A stretch of 62,912 nucleotides of DNA. Origin: CAZEJS01 sp964512645. Lineage in GTDB: Bacteria > Actinomycetota > Geothermincolia > Fen-727 > Anoxymicrobiaceae. Position 1 is the first letter of the stretch. Each line of letters begins with the position of its first letter. The position numbers and the translations under genes are program-made. The stretch spans positions 1 to 62,912 of the forward strand of contig CAZEJS010000015.1 in the NCBI GenBank assembly GCA_964512645.1, written 5' to 3'. The notes below the pieces were generated by a model that saw only the letters and a list, made by a program, of their open reading frames with translations, ran no database searches and was not told where the DNA came from. Shown piece by piece: positions 7,672 through 17,400 of this stretch.

Positions 7672-9591
7672 ATGGCCGGCGATCCCCGTCCTCGAAACCT
7701 GATCATAGGCACGGCAGGCCACATCGACCACGGCAAGACCGTGCTCGTCAGGGCGCTGACCGGACGGGACACCGACCGGCTCGCCGAGGAGAAGGAGCGC
7801 GGCATATCCATCGACCTCGGCTTCGCTCCGTTCCACCTTTCGGACGGCTCCACCGTGGGGATTGTCGATGTGCCGGGGCACGAGAACTTCGTGCGCAACA
7901 TGATGTCCGGCGCCACCGGCGTAGACCTCGCGCTGCTGGTGGTGGCCGCCGACGACGGGGTCATGCCCCAGACCCGGGAGCACCTGGCGATCCTCGAACT
8001 GCTGGGCGTCGGACGCGCGGTGGTGGCTATAACCAAGACGGACGTCGCCGAGGACGACCTGGTGGAGATGGTGGAGGAAGAGGTGCGCGAACTGCTGGAG
8101 GACACCGCGCTCGGCGGCTCGCGGATCGTTCCCGTGTCCGGGGTGACCGGCCGGGGCCTGGACGAGCTGAAGAGCGTCCTGGAGGAGGAAGCGGCCGTGG
8201 TCAGGGTGAAGGACGAGGCGCTGCCGGCGAGACTCCCCATCGACCGCGTCTTCACCCTGCGGGGCATCGGGACCGTGGTGACCGGCACCCTCTGGAGCGG
8301 AACGCTCGTCGAGGGACAGCGCCTGGAGGCGCTGCCTTCCGGCGGAGAAGCCAGGGTCCGAAGCCTGCAGGTACACGACGAACCCAGGGAAAGAGCCTGT
8401 GCCGGGGAACGGGTGGCGGTGAACGTGGCCGGGGCCGCCAAGGAAAGCATCGAGCGGGGGGACGTGCTCGTCGAGCCCGGGCTTCTGCGGCCCACTTTCA
8501 TGGTCGACGCCAGGGTCAGGCTGCTCCGCGGAGCCCCCCGCGCCCTTCGCAGGGGCACGCGGATCAGGTTCCACCACGGTACCCGTGAAGTCCTGGGGAG
8601 AATATACATGCTCCAGGGGGCGCGGATGGAGCCGGGGGATTCCGCGCCGGCGCAGTTGAGGCTGGAGGAGCGGGTGGTCGTTGCCCCCGGCGACCAGTTC
8701 GTCCTGCGCAGCTACTCTCCGGTCACCACGATCGGAGGGGGTACAGTGGTGGACCCCCACCCGGTCAAACACAGGGTGTCCGACCCGGAAGCCGTGAGGA
8801 TGTTCGGGCTCCTGGAGAAAGGCGACGACGCCGACCGCGTCGAGGCATGCCTGGGCCGGTCGGCATCCCCGCTGGCTCAGAAGGCGCTTGTCCTGGAGTG
8901 CGGACTGCCCCCGGCCGTCGTCGACAGGGGGCTGTCCTCGCTGCTCTCATCCGGTCGCGCGGTCGCCCTGCCGCGCAAAGAACCCGCGGCGTACCTCGAC
9001 TCCGGGGCCGCCGAGCGCTCCCGCTCCGCGGTGCTCGCCGAACTCACCGACTTCCACGCGACCCAACCCCTCGCGGGGGGGATGGCAAAAGAGACGCTGA
9101 AGAATAAAGCGCTCGCGAAATGGGACGGCAGGTCGGCCGACGCCCTGCTCGAACGCCTGGAGGCCGCCGGCGAGATCGAGGTACTGGGCAACAACGTCAA
9201 ACTGGCCGGCAAGAGACCCGCGGTCACCGCCGAGCAGGAACTCCAGCTGGCTTCCATCCTCGAGGAGATCGGGGCGAACCCGGTATCGCCGCCCACCGTC
9301 AACGAGATCGCGGAAGGAACCGGACTGTCCCGCCGGCGGGTTTCAGAGCTGCTGGCGCTCGCCGAGAACGACGGAAAGGTCGTGCGGGTGTCCCCGGACC
9401 TCTTCTTCACCGGAGAAGCGATACGGGACATAGAATCGCGGCTCCGCGCCGCCACCGGGCCGGACGGCATCACCGTGAGCGACTTCCGGAGCGCGATCGG
9501 CACGAGCCGGAAGTTCGCGCTCCCGCTCCTGGAGTACTTCGACCGCGCGCGCGTCACGGCGCGGGTCGGAGACGTTCGCAAGCTCCGTTGA
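7672..9591 (+). CDS. selB: Selenocysteine-specific translation elongation factor SelB
   Basis: 639 residues from ATG 7672 with GGAGGCGCG directly upstream. The GTPase motifs are clear: GHIDHGKT (P-loop, about residues 15-22), DVPGHE (G3) and TKTD (G4). EF-Tu-like domains 2 and 3 follow, and from about residue 375 to the end come the winged-helix repeats that grip the SECIS hairpin. SelB brings Sec-tRNA-Sec to ribosomes paused at UGA codons next to a SECIS. Two such codons exist in this window, in selD and fdhA. The gene ends 29 bp before tRNA-Sec. Confidence 0.97.
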   Translation: MAGDPRPRNLIIGTAGHIDHGKTVLVRALTGRDTDRLAEEKERGISIDLGFAPFHLSDGSTVGIVDVPGHENFVRNMMSGATGVDLALLVVAADDGVMPQTREHLAILELLGVGRAVVAITKTDVAEDDLVEMVEEEVRELLEDTALGGSRIVPVSGVTGRGLDELKSVLEEEAAVVRVKDEALPARLPIDRVFTLRGIGTVVTGTLWSGTLVEGQRLEALPSGGEARVRSLQVHDEPRERACAGERVAVNVAGAAKESIERGDVLVEPGLLRPTFMVDARVRLLRGAPRALRRGTRIRFHHGTREVLGRIYMLQGARMEPGDSAPAQLRLEERVVVAPGDQFVLRSYSPVTTIGGGTVVDPHPVKHRVSDPEAVRMFGLLEKGDDADRVEACLGRSASPLAQKALVLECGLPPAVVDRGLSSLLSSGRAVALPRKEPAAYLDSGAAERSRSAVLAELTDFHATQPLAGGMAKETLKNKALAKWDGRSADALLERLEAAGEIEVLGNNVKLAGKRPAVTAEQELQLASILEEIGANPVSPPTVNEIAEGTGLSRRRVSELLALAENDGKVVRVSPDLFFTGEAIRDIESRLRAATGPDGITVSDFRSAIGTSRKFALPLLEYFDRARVTARVGDVRKLR

Positions 9592-9620
9592 GGTGTTATG
9601 ATTGGGCGGTGCGAAACCGC

Positions 9621-9716
9621 GGAGGTGGATCCGTCCTGGTGGGCGGCGCGGTCTTCAAAACCGTTGTGGCGTCCTGACCGGCGCTGGGTAAGTTCGATTC
9701 TTACGCACCTCCGCCA
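9621..9716 (+). tRNA. selC: tRNA-Sec (anticodon TCA)
   Basis: A 96-nt tRNA including an encoded CCA end. The 5' GGAGGTG pairs with CACCTCC at the 3' end in a long acceptor stem, followed by discriminator G and CCA. CGGT/ACCG closes a seven-base anticodon loop CTTCAAA with TCA at 9655-9657. A long variable arm follows, and GTAAG/CTTAC closes the T-loop TTCGATT. These are the hallmarks of bacterial tRNA-Sec. It sits 29 bp after selB and 19 bp before the LysR gene, so it may be processed from the operon transcript; TATGAT at 9597-9602 with TTCGCA 16 bp upstream could also drive it alone. Confidence 0.96.
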
Positions 9717-9735
9717 CACCCTGAAGGAAGGTCGC

Positions 9736-10626
9736 GTGGGACTTGATCTTTCGCTGCTCGAAACCTTCACCCTGGTCGCCGACCTCGGTTCGTTCAGCGG
9801 CGCCGCCAGGCGCCTGGGCCTGACTCAACCGGCCGTATCTTTCCAGGTCAAAGCCCTGGAGAAAGAACTGGGAGCGTCGCTTATCGACCGCTCGGGCGGC
9901 AAAGTGCTCCTGACGCCCGCGGGGCGGACCGCCTACTCCCACGCGAGGAAGATGCTCGCCGGCCGGGATGAGCTCATCGCCGACATCCCCCGCACGACCG
10001 GGGAGGTCTCCGGCGTCCTTCGAATCGGCGCCAGCACGGTCCCCGGGGAATGGATGCTTCCGCAGGCGTTCGCCGTGTTCAAGGAGCGTTACCCGAGAGT
10101 GCGGGTCTGCATGGAGATAAGCGAATCCGAACGGGTGATCAGGATGGTGCGCGACGAGCGGGTCGAGCTCGGGTTCGTCGGCATGGAACCGGACGCGGGG
10201 CTCGAAGCGCGGAAGTTCGGCCACGACAACCTGGTCGCAGTCGTTCCCCCGGCCCACCCCCTGGCGGGGACGGGGGAGGTGAGCCTGGAGGCGCTTGCGG
10301 GAGAGCCATGGGTCGTACGCTCGGATTCCAGCGGCACCAGGAAGCGGGCGTTCGAGGCGCTGCGGGCCGCGGGGATAGAGGAAGACGACCTCGAGGTTGC
10401 CGCGGAGCTCGGCTCCACCAGGGCGGTGCTCTCGGCGGTAGCAGCGGGGATGGGCGTAACGCTCGCCAGCGACAGGGCGGCCGGCCCGGCGGGCGAATGC
10501 GGCCAGGTCGCGGTTGCCGGGATTGCCGGAGCGGACCTGCGGCGCGAGTTCTACGCGGTGCGCTCGCCGGACAGACCTCTCTCGCGCGCGGCCGAGGAGT
10601 TCCTGAAAGCGGCCTGCGGTGGCTGA
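9736..10626 (+). CDS. LysR-family regulator of the selenium-associated group
   Basis: 296 residues from GTG 9736, preceded by GAAGG; an upstream start would run through tRNA-Sec. Residues 1-60 form the LysR winged helix-turn-helix (LETFTLVADLGSFSGAARRL, then LTQPAVSFQVKALEKELG). The remainder is a periplasmic-binding-protein-like effector domain starting near GVLRIGAS. LysR proteins of this type are repeatedly encoded with sel genes and are named selenium metabolism-associated LysR regulators. The effector is unknown. Its place directly behind tRNA-Sec suggests that it regulates the selenium island or selenoprotein genes such as fdhA; this is inference. Confidence 0.85.
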   Translation: MGLDLSLLETFTLVADLGSFSGAARRLGLTQPAVSFQVKALEKELGASLIDRSGGKVLLTPAGRTAYSHARKMLAGRDELIADIPRTTGEVSGVLRIGASTVPGEWMLPQAFAVFKERYPRVRVCMEISESERVIRMVRDERVELGFVGMEPDAGLEARKFGHDNLVAVVPPAHPLAGTGEVSLEALAGEPWVVRSDSSGTRKRAFEALRAAGIEEDDLEVAAELGSTRAVLSAVAAGMGVTLASDRAAGPAGECGQVAVAGIAGADLRREFYAVRSPDRPLSRAAEEFLKAACGG

Positions 10627-11233
10627 CCGCAGGGAGCGCCCGCTTCTCGTCGCCGTCGGGTCGTCGTCCAAGAAGGCCGGCAAGAGCACGCTGGCCACCT
10701 ACCTGGTGCGCGAACTCGGCGCCGAATGCGCCCTGAAGATCAGTGCCGGCACACACGGCCCCACCGGCATCATCACCGAACCGGGAGTGATAGGCCGCGA
10801 GGGCACCGACACGGGTTACCTCCGGGAGGCGGGCGCGAGCACGGTAGTATGGGTCAACGTTCCCGTCGAAGACGCCCCGGACAAAATCCGCGAGGCGCTC
10901 GAGCTGTTCCCAGGCGGCGGGGTGCTGGTGGCCGAGGGGAACAGCGCCGTGACCTACCCGGATACCGTCTTCTCCATCTTCCTCGCAACCGTCCCACTCA
11001 CGGAGTTCAAGCCCAGCGCCGTCGAGGCGCTTCCCCGGGCCGACCTGGTGCTGGTGGACCTCCGGGGGGCCCTCTCCGGCCGGGACGTGACGGTCATCCG
11101 AAGCGAACTCGAGGAGAGGGCGCCCGGCGCCCGGCTGATCTTCTTTCGCGACGACCGCGGGATGGCCGAAGCACGTCTCGAGGCGGCCGTTGCCGCCCGC
11201 CGCGCGCTCTGGGTGGCCAGGCAACCGACCTGA
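10619..11233 (+). CDS. P-loop NTPase, MobB-like
   Basis: 204 residues from GTG 10619, overlapping the LysR stop by 8 bp. A Walker A motif GSSSKKAGKST opens the protein, as in MobB, which helps attach GMP to molybdopterin. Further conserved-looking features are LKISAGTHGP and VLVAEGNSAV. The product is somewhat longer than typical MobB, and the C-terminal half was not recognised. In a locus for a formate dehydrogenase that needs a bis-MGD cofactor, a molybdenum-cofactor role is reasonable, but another GTP/ATP-dependent maturation role cannot be excluded. The gene ends just before the 30-bp terminator palindrome. Confidence 0.65.
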   Translation: MADRRERPLLVAVGSSSKKAGKSTLATYLVRELGAECALKISAGTHGPTGIITEPGVIGREGTDTGYLREAGASTVVWVNVPVEDAPDKIREALELFPGGGVLVAEGNSAVTYPDTVFSIFLATVPLTEFKPSAVEALPRADLVLVDLRGALSGRDVTVIRSELEERAPGARLIFFRDDRGMAEARLEAAVAARRALWVARQPT

Positions 11234-11237
11234 AAAT

Positions 11238-11267
11238 AAACAGGGGCCGGAATTCCGGCCCCTGTTT
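11238..11267. terminator. Bidirectional terminator between the selenium and formate dehydrogenase operons
   Basis: A perfect 30-bp palindrome: AAACAGGGGCCGG, AATT, CCGGCCCCTGTTT. The arms end in A and T runs on both strands. It lies exactly between two convergent operons, so it should stop transcription from either side. Confidence 0.85.
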
Positions 11268-11286
11268 GGTATCGCGGCCTCGGATT

Positions 11287-12252
11287 CTAGTCGGCGATCT
11301 CCTTCACCGGCGCCGCCTTCACCTGCCCGAACTTCTTTCGCTGGACCAGGCGGTTGAATACCGGGGTCATGGCGTTGCCTATCAGGATCGAGTACGCGAC
11401 GGCCCCGGTGGGAGCCGCGTACATCCTGATCACGACGATCAGGACACCTATCAGCACGCCGTACAGGATCTGAGCCAGCCTGTCGTCCGGGCTGGTAACC
11501 CAGTCGGTCGCCATGAAGAACGATCCGAGCATCACGCCTCCGACAAGAATCATGTACAGCGGGTTCGCTCCCAGGATCGCCGAGAGCACGAACACCGTCA
11601 AGATGATCGCCGTCGGGATGTGCCAGGTGATGTGTCCCTTGTACATGAGATAGGCGGCGCCGATCAGTATCGCCAGAACCGACACCTCACCCATCGCGCC
11701 ACCGGCACGCCCCACGAAGAGGTCCCAGTAGCCGGGCCTGATGCCGTTCAGCGCCCCGGCCTTGATGAACGTGAGCGGTGTCGCCGAGGTTACGCCGTCG
11801 ATGCTGCCCAGCCGATACGTCACGTTCGCGAGCGCCCAGAACCTGGAAATAACCAGGAGGGACACGAAGCCGAACAGCGCGGGGTTGAACACGTTGTGGC
11901 CCAACCCGCCCATCAGCTCCTTCACCAGCGCTACGGCGATGATCGTGCCGATCATCGCGTACCAGAACGGTATCGTGGGCGGCAGCAGAAGGGCCACGAA
12001 AATCCCGGTGACGATCGCGCTGAAGTCGCCGATGGTCGGCTTGCGCCCCATGATCTTGCGCATCACGTACTCGGAACAGACGGCCGCGAGAACGCACGCC
12101 GCCAGGTTCACCAGCGCGTACAGCCTGAAAAAGCCGATCGCAACCGCAATCACGGGGATGAGGGCGATCGCCACGTCCCTCATGGCGTTGCCGATCTGCT
12201 CCTCGCTCCTTATGTGCGGCGGAGCCGTCCAGATGAATTCACGGTCTGCCAT
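11287..12252 (-). CDS. rnfD: RnfD-like membrane subunit
   Basis: 321 residues with about nine or ten hydrophobic segments. The opening TAPPHIRSEEQIGNAMRDV matches RnfD/NqrB. The motif DGVTSATPLTF, starting near residue 150, carries the Thr that in RnfD holds a covalent FMN; the residue two before it is Ser where many homologues have Gly. KELMGGLGHNVFNPAL is another RnfD/NqrB signature. RnfD is the membrane flavin subunit that relays electrons across the bilayer. It is the last gene of the formate dehydrogenase operon, 18 bp after rnfC. rnfA, B, E and G are not found in the window. Confidence 0.92.
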   Translation of the reverse strand: MADREFIWTAPPHIRSEEQIGNAMRDVAIALIPVIAVAIGFFRLYALVNLAACVLAAVCSEYVMRKIMGRKPTIGDFSAIVTGIFVALLLPPTIPFWYAMIGTIIAVALVKELMGGLGHNVFNPALFGFVSLLVISRFWALANVTYRLGSIDGVTSATPLTFIKAGALNGIRPGYWDLFVGRAGGAMGEVSVLAILIGAAYLMYKGHITWHIPTAIILTVFVLSAILGANPLYMILVGGVMLGSFFMATDWVTSPDDRLAQILYGVLIGVLIVVIRMYAAPTGAVAYSILIGNAMTPVFNRLVQRKKFGQVKAAPVKEIAD

Positions 12253-12270
12253 GTACTCTCGCCCCCTTTC

Positions 12271-13584
12271 CTATTTCTTGCTGGCGGCGGCTATCTCCGC
12301 CTTGGCTTTTCTTACGTACGCCACGTGCTGTATAAGGGCCGGGCAGACGTAGGAGCAGCAACCACATTCGAAGCAGTCCCTGGCTCCGTACATGTCGGCC
12401 TTGTCCCACTGCCCTCTCTTCGCGTGCTTGACTATGAAGTTGGGCATCAGGAACATCGGGCAGACGTCCAGGCACTTGTCGCACCCGACACACTGCTGCT
12501 CCTCGCCCTGCTCCACGGCCTCCCTGGTGAGCACCAGGATTCCGCTGGAGCCCTTCTGGCAGGGGGCGGTGAGGTCTTTCTGGGCGAAACCCGTCATCGG
12601 GCCCCCCATGATGACCTTGCCGGTGTCCCCGACGAGCCCGCCGCACTGCTCTATCACGTGCGAAATGGGCGTTCCCACCTTCACCATGACGTTGCGGGGC
12701 TCCTTGATGCCCGGGCCCGTCACGGTGACGACGCGGTCGATGACCGGCTTTCCCGTCGCCGCCGCCTCGTACAGCGCCACGGCGGTCTGCACGTTCTGCA
12801 CCAGGCATCCGACTTCCGCGGGCAGCTTGCCCGGCGGCACCCGGCGCCCGGTAACGGCGTCGATGAGCATTTTCTCGGCGCCCTCGGGGTACTTGACCTC
12901 GAGCAGGACCACGTCGATGTCCGGATCGCCGGCGACCGCCGCCGACATCCTGTCCGCGGCGTCCATCTTGTTGGCCTCGATGCCGATAGAGCCCTTCTTG
13001 GCCCCGACCGCCTTCATCATCAGTTTCAGACCGGCCACCAGGTCTTCGGGCCTCTCCAGCATCAGCCTGTGGTCGCAGGTGAGGAACGGCTCGCACTCGC
13101 AGCCGTTGATGATGACCGTATCGATCGGCTTGTCTTTGGGCGGCGCGAGCTTCACGGAGCAGGGGAAGGCCGCCCCTCCCATGCCTACGAGCCCGGCCTC
13201 CTTGGCAATCTCTCGTATCTCCTCCGGGCTGAGCCCGGACACGTCTCTCTTCTCGGTGAATCGCTGCGGCTGGTCGGCGTCGACGTCGATGACAACGCAG
13301 GTCACGTTCGCCCCGGCGAAGTTCTTGCGCTCCTCTATCGCCTTCACGGTACCGGCCACGCTCGAATGCACCGGCGCCGAAACGAAGGCTTCGGTCGCCC
13401 CGACCTTCTGTCCGGCGTCGACCTTGTCGCCCACTCCCACCGTCGGGCTGTTGGGAGCCCCGACGTGCTGCTGCATCGGGATCACCACTTCAGAAGGGAG
13501 GGAGATCTCTTCCGTTGCCTTTCCGGCGGTGGCCTCCTTCTGATAAGGGGGGTGTATCCCGCCCCGGAATGTCTTGAGTTCCAC
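12271..13584 (-). CDS. rnfC: RnfC-like electron transport subunit, copy 2
   Basis: 437 residues from GTG 13584, with AAGGAGG seven to eight bases upstream. Layout: N-terminal FRGGIHPPY, barrel-sandwich domain, GLVGMGGAAFP flavin/NADH-binding segment, a NuoF-like core, then two [4Fe-4S] motifs near the C-terminus (CVGCDKCLDVCP and CFECGCCSYVCP). Known RnfC is peripheral on the cytoplasmic side and oxidises or reduces NAD(H). It lies between fdhB and rnfD with 17-18 bp gaps, as part of one operon. Its N-terminal 180 residues closely resemble the partial copy at the left edge, so the two loci carry paralogues probably descended from one duplication. Confidence 0.94.
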   Translation of the reverse strand: MELKTFRGGIHPPYQKEATAGKATEEISLPSEVVIPMQQHVGAPNSPTVGVGDKVDAGQKVGATEAFVSAPVHSSVAGTVKAIEERKNFAGANVTCVVIDVDADQPQRFTEKRDVSGLSPEEIREIAKEAGLVGMGGAAFPCSVKLAPPKDKPIDTVIINGCECEPFLTCDHRLMLERPEDLVAGLKLMMKAVGAKKGSIGIEANKMDAADRMSAAVAGDPDIDVVLLEVKYPEGAEKMLIDAVTGRRVPPGKLPAEVGCLVQNVQTAVALYEAAATGKPVIDRVVTVTGPGIKEPRNVMVKVGTPISHVIEQCGGLVGDTGKVIMGGPMTGFAQKDLTAPCQKGSSGILVLTREAVEQGEEQQCVGCDKCLDVCPMFLMPNFIVKHAKRGQWDKADMYGARDCFECGCCSYVCPALIQHVAYVRKAKAEIAAASKK

Positions 13585-13601
13585 CTTATTCCCTCCTTTC
13601 C

Positions 13602-14429
13602 TCAGCTTTCCAGCTTGTATTTCTCTTCGAGTCCCCGGTTGCGCGCGTTGATGATGCCGTTGACCACCAGCGCCGCCGCCAGACCGATTGCCGCCAGCCC
13701 GCCGTACGGCTTGGCCAGCACCTTCCAGACGGTGACCGACGCGGGGATTTTGGGCTCCTTCGGGAGTCCGTAGGCCTCGGGGGACGATGTCAGGACGTAC
13801 AGGTAGCGCAGCCCGTTGAGCTGGGTCTTCCCGTAAACCCGGGCGTCCTTCACCCCTTCCTTCTTCAACGCGGCGACCCTTGCCTCCGCCTTCAACAGCA
13901 GTTCGTCCCTGTCGCCGAACGTGAGCGTTCCCGGAGCGCAGACCTTGACGCAGGCCGGGATGTCGAATCCCGGTACCGCGTTCGACACCCTGTCCACGCA
14001 CAGCGTGCAGCGCCACACTCCGCGCTTGGTCTGGCTGTAACCCGGGACGTCGAAGGGGCAGGCTACCCTGCAGTAGTTGCAGCCGATGCACTTCTTGGGA
14101 TCGGTGAAGACCCTGTTGAGGGTCGAGCCGTCCTTGAGCGCCACGGTCTGGTGCTGGGTCGCACCGCTCGGGCACACCTCGACGCACGCGGCGTCGGTGC
14201 AGTGCATGCACTGGTGCTTGGTGAACAGCCACTTCATCTGGCCGTCGTACTGTTCGTTGAACAGGATCCGCATCCAGGTGTTCGAGCTCAACGTCGGCGG
14301 GTTCTCGTAGGAACCCTGGTTGATCGTCTTGTCGAACGAGTTCTCGTTCCACTGCTTGCAGGCGACCTGGCAGGCGCGGCAAGCGGTGCATTTCGTTGTG
14401 TCGACTAGTATTGCCTTCTCTTTAGCCAT
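13602..14429 (-). CDS. fdhB: Formate dehydrogenase iron-sulfur (beta) subunit
   Basis: 275 residues. Four Cys-rich [4Fe-4S] sites are seen: CTACRACQVAC, CMHCTDAACVEVC, CIGCNYCRVACP and CTLCVDRV with CVKVC. This is the FdnH/FdhB pattern for a wire between a molybdopterin subunit and the membrane. A hydrophobic segment near residues 240-262 (GGLAAIGLAAALVVNGII) should be a C-terminal anchor. No signal peptide is present; as in FDH-N it would ride out with the Tat signal of FdhA. The usual next gene, a cytochrome b subunit (FdnI), is absent and rnfC takes its place. Confidence 0.93.
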   Translation of the reverse strand: MAKEKAILVDTTKCTACRACQVACKQWNENSFDKTINQGSYENPPTLSSNTWMRILFNEQYDGQMKWLFTKHQCMHCTDAACVEVCPSGATQHQTVALKDGSTLNRVFTDPKKCIGCNYCRVACPFDVPGYSQTKRGVWRCTLCVDRVSNAVPGFDIPACVKVCAPGTLTFGDRDELLLKAEARVAALKKEGVKDARVYGKTQLNGLRYLYVLTSSPEAYGLPKEPKIPASVTVWKVLAKPYGGLAAIGLAAALVVNGIINARNRGLEEKYKLES

Positions 14430-14442
14430 GCCACATCACCTC

Positions 14443-17400
14443 CTATGCTTTCACGATGTCGACGAGGAAGGCTTTCGACTCCGGGATCGCGGTGTTCGCG
14501 TCTCCGACGTTGGGGGTCAGGACGTTCCCGGCGTAACTGATGTCCTTGGGGCCGCCGGTGCAGTAACCGGTGTACCCGTAGTGATACGGCATGTTGACCA
14601 CGTCGGCCTTCTTGCCGTTTATCGTGAGCACCTGGATGCGGTCGGTCACCACCGCCACCGCCTCGGTCTCTCCCCTGATGCTCTTGATCTTGACCCAGTC
14701 GCCGTTCTTGATCCCTTTGCGCTTCGCCAGGTCCTTCGACATCTCCACGAACATGTTCGGCTGCATCTCCACCAGCCACGGCATGTTCCTGGTCATCGTC
14801 CCGGACTGGAAGTGCTCGGTCACCCTGGAAGTGCCCGCAATGATCGGGTACTTCGGGTCGCCGAAAGTGGCGAGCTTGTCCATGGAGCTGTCCGAGAAGA
14901 TCTTGGCCATCGGGTTGTTCTGGCTCCCGTTCATCTTGTTCTTGAACAGCGATTCGATGGGCTCGTAGTGCTCCGGGAAGGGGCCGTCCACCAGCGCGGT
15001 GAGACAGAACAACTGGCCCATGCCGAAGTTGTTCATGATGAACGGGTTTGCGGCCGACTCGTTCGGCGGCGCCGGCGGGTTCCCCGGCAGGGTCGCGTCC
15101 GTAGCCTTGAAGTCCGCGACGTCCACCATGACCCACTTCGTCCCGTTCCATTGCGCGATGTTCTTGGCCGGGTTCCACGGCTGTCCCGCGGGATCGGCCG
15201 AACAGCGGTTGTACACAATCCGCCGGTTCAGCGGCCAGCACCAGCACCACTTCGGATAGATGGCTACGTTGCCGGTATCCTCGTTGTTCTGGCGCTTGGC
15301 GAGGTTCCCCTTGGTCTTGGCGAAGCTCGCCTTCGCCGCGGCCACCTTGACCGGGTCCGGGTCCGTCATGCCGGGGTAGTCGGCCTCCTCGGGGTAGACG
15401 CCCGAGTAAACCCAGTTCCCGCAGGCGGTCGAGCCGTCGTCCTTCAGCACGGTGAAGTTCTTGAGCCTCTTCTTGTCGGCCCAGGTGTAACCGTTCATCT
15501 CGGCCAGCACCTTCTCCAGGTCGACGTCGAGCCCGTACGGCCAGTTGAGGTTCAATACGGCCTCGCGGTTGGGGGCTTTGGCGTCGGTCTTGTACAGCTC
15601 GGCGAGCTCTTTCTGGAGGGCGCTGAGGATGTCGGCGTCCTTCTTCGACTCGCCCTTGGGGTCGGCCACCTTGTAGAACCACTGGACAACCCTGCCGGTA
15701 TTGGCGAACGTTCCGGCGTACTCGCCGTTAGCCGCCGCCGGAAGGAGGAACACCTCCGTCTTGATCGAGCTCGGGTCCGCCCCGGGCCTCCTCCAGAAGT
15801 TGGGCGTCTCTGTGTTGAATATCTCGGAGACGACCATCCACTCCAGTTTCTCCATTGCCTTGGTTTCCATGTTCGCGTTAGGACCGCCCACCGCGGGGTT
15901 CTGCCCTATGCAGAACAGGCCTTTGACCGTACCCTGGTACATAGCCTCGAACAGCGCCATGTGCGAGTAGTTGGCCCCCTCTTTGAGCCTGGGGAACCAC
16001 TTGTATCCGAACTCGTTCTCGGGGTTGCCGGCCTCGCCGTACATCGCCCTGAAGTAGCTCGTGCTGAACTTCGGCGTGTTGCTCCAGTACGCGCTGCCCA
16101 CGGCCTTCACCCTGGCCTCGTTGTAGGCCTTGAGCGTCGGGTTCTTGGAGCTTACCGGCATCGGGTTGTATCCCGGGAAGATGTGAAATAGCAGCGCCTG
16201 GTCGGTGGAGCCCTGGACGTTGGCGCAGCCCCTCAGCGCATCGATCCCGCCACCCGGTATCCCCATGTTGCCCAGGATCAACTGGAGCATCGCGAAGGTG
16301 CGGATGTTCTGGGTGCCGTAGGTGTGCTGGGTAAGGCCCATGGCGTAGAGCAGCACACCGCTCTTGCCCTTCTCGTGGGTAGCCAGGAAGGTGTCGGCGA
16401 CTTCCTTGAATTTCGCGCTCGGTATGCCGCAGACCTGCTCGACCTTCTCGATGGTGTAGCGGCTGTAGTGCTTGATCAACTGCTGCCACACGCACTGGGG
16501 ATTGGAGAGCGTGGGGTCCTTGAGCGGCTTACCGTCGGGGCCCATCTGGAACGACCACGTCGCCGTGTCGTACTTCTTCTTCTTCTTCCCGGTCTTCGGG
16601 TCCACCGTTTCCGAGAAGCCGGAGAACACACCGGTCTCGGGGTTGAAGCTGAACCCGGGGTTAACCAGGAAGGAAGCGTTGGTGTAGGCCTTCAGGTAGT
16701 CCCAGTTCACCTTGTTGTTGTCGATCGCGTACTTGATCAGTGCCCCGAAGAACACGATGTCGGTTCCCGGCCTTGTCTGCGCGAAGATATCCGCCTTCGA
16801 CGCGGTCCGGGTGAAGCGGGGGTCCACCACGATCAGCTTCGCCGGATTCTCGGGCCTGTTCATGGCCTGTTCGATCCACTTGAAGGTGATGGGGTGGTTT
16901 TCCGCGGCGTTCGAGCCGCAGGCGATGATGCAGTCACTCATCTTCATGTCCTGCACCTGGTTGGTCATGACACCACGACCGTACGTTGCCGCCAAACTGG
17001 AGACAGTGGCGGAGTGTCACAAACGAGCGTGGTGCTCGATGTACACCACGCCCAGCGAGCGCAAAAACTTCTGGTACAGATATGCGCCCTCGTTACTCAG
17101 TTCCGCGCTGCCGAGCGCACCGATCGCCTCGGTACGGTTGGCCGGGACTTTCTGACCCGTAGGATTGCCGTCCGGCCCGAGCACGTCGTCTTCGGCGATC
17201 CAGTTGGAATCGCGGGCGGCTTTGATCTTCCGGGCGATCTTGCTTATCGCCTCGCCCCAGGAGATCTCTTTCCACCCCGACGCGCCGGGCGCGCGGTAGA
17301 GCGGCTTCGTCAACCTCTCCTTGTTGATCTCTCCGTCCACGTAAGACTTCTGGATGGTTGCCGCGCCCTTGGAGCACAGCGTACCCAGGTTGATGGCGTT

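Noticed and set aside
10726..13773. Very long open frame of about 1015 codons on the plus strand
   Set aside because: It is antisense to the rnfD and rnfC genes, crosses a terminator palindrome, is full of Arg/His/Gly and has no domain signature; long antisense frames are common in GC-rich DNA.
17017..17019. fdhA as two separate genes (about 206 and 850 residues)
   Set aside because: Both parts are in one frame, the TGA sits at the known active-site Sec position, and a SECIS-like hairpin follows.
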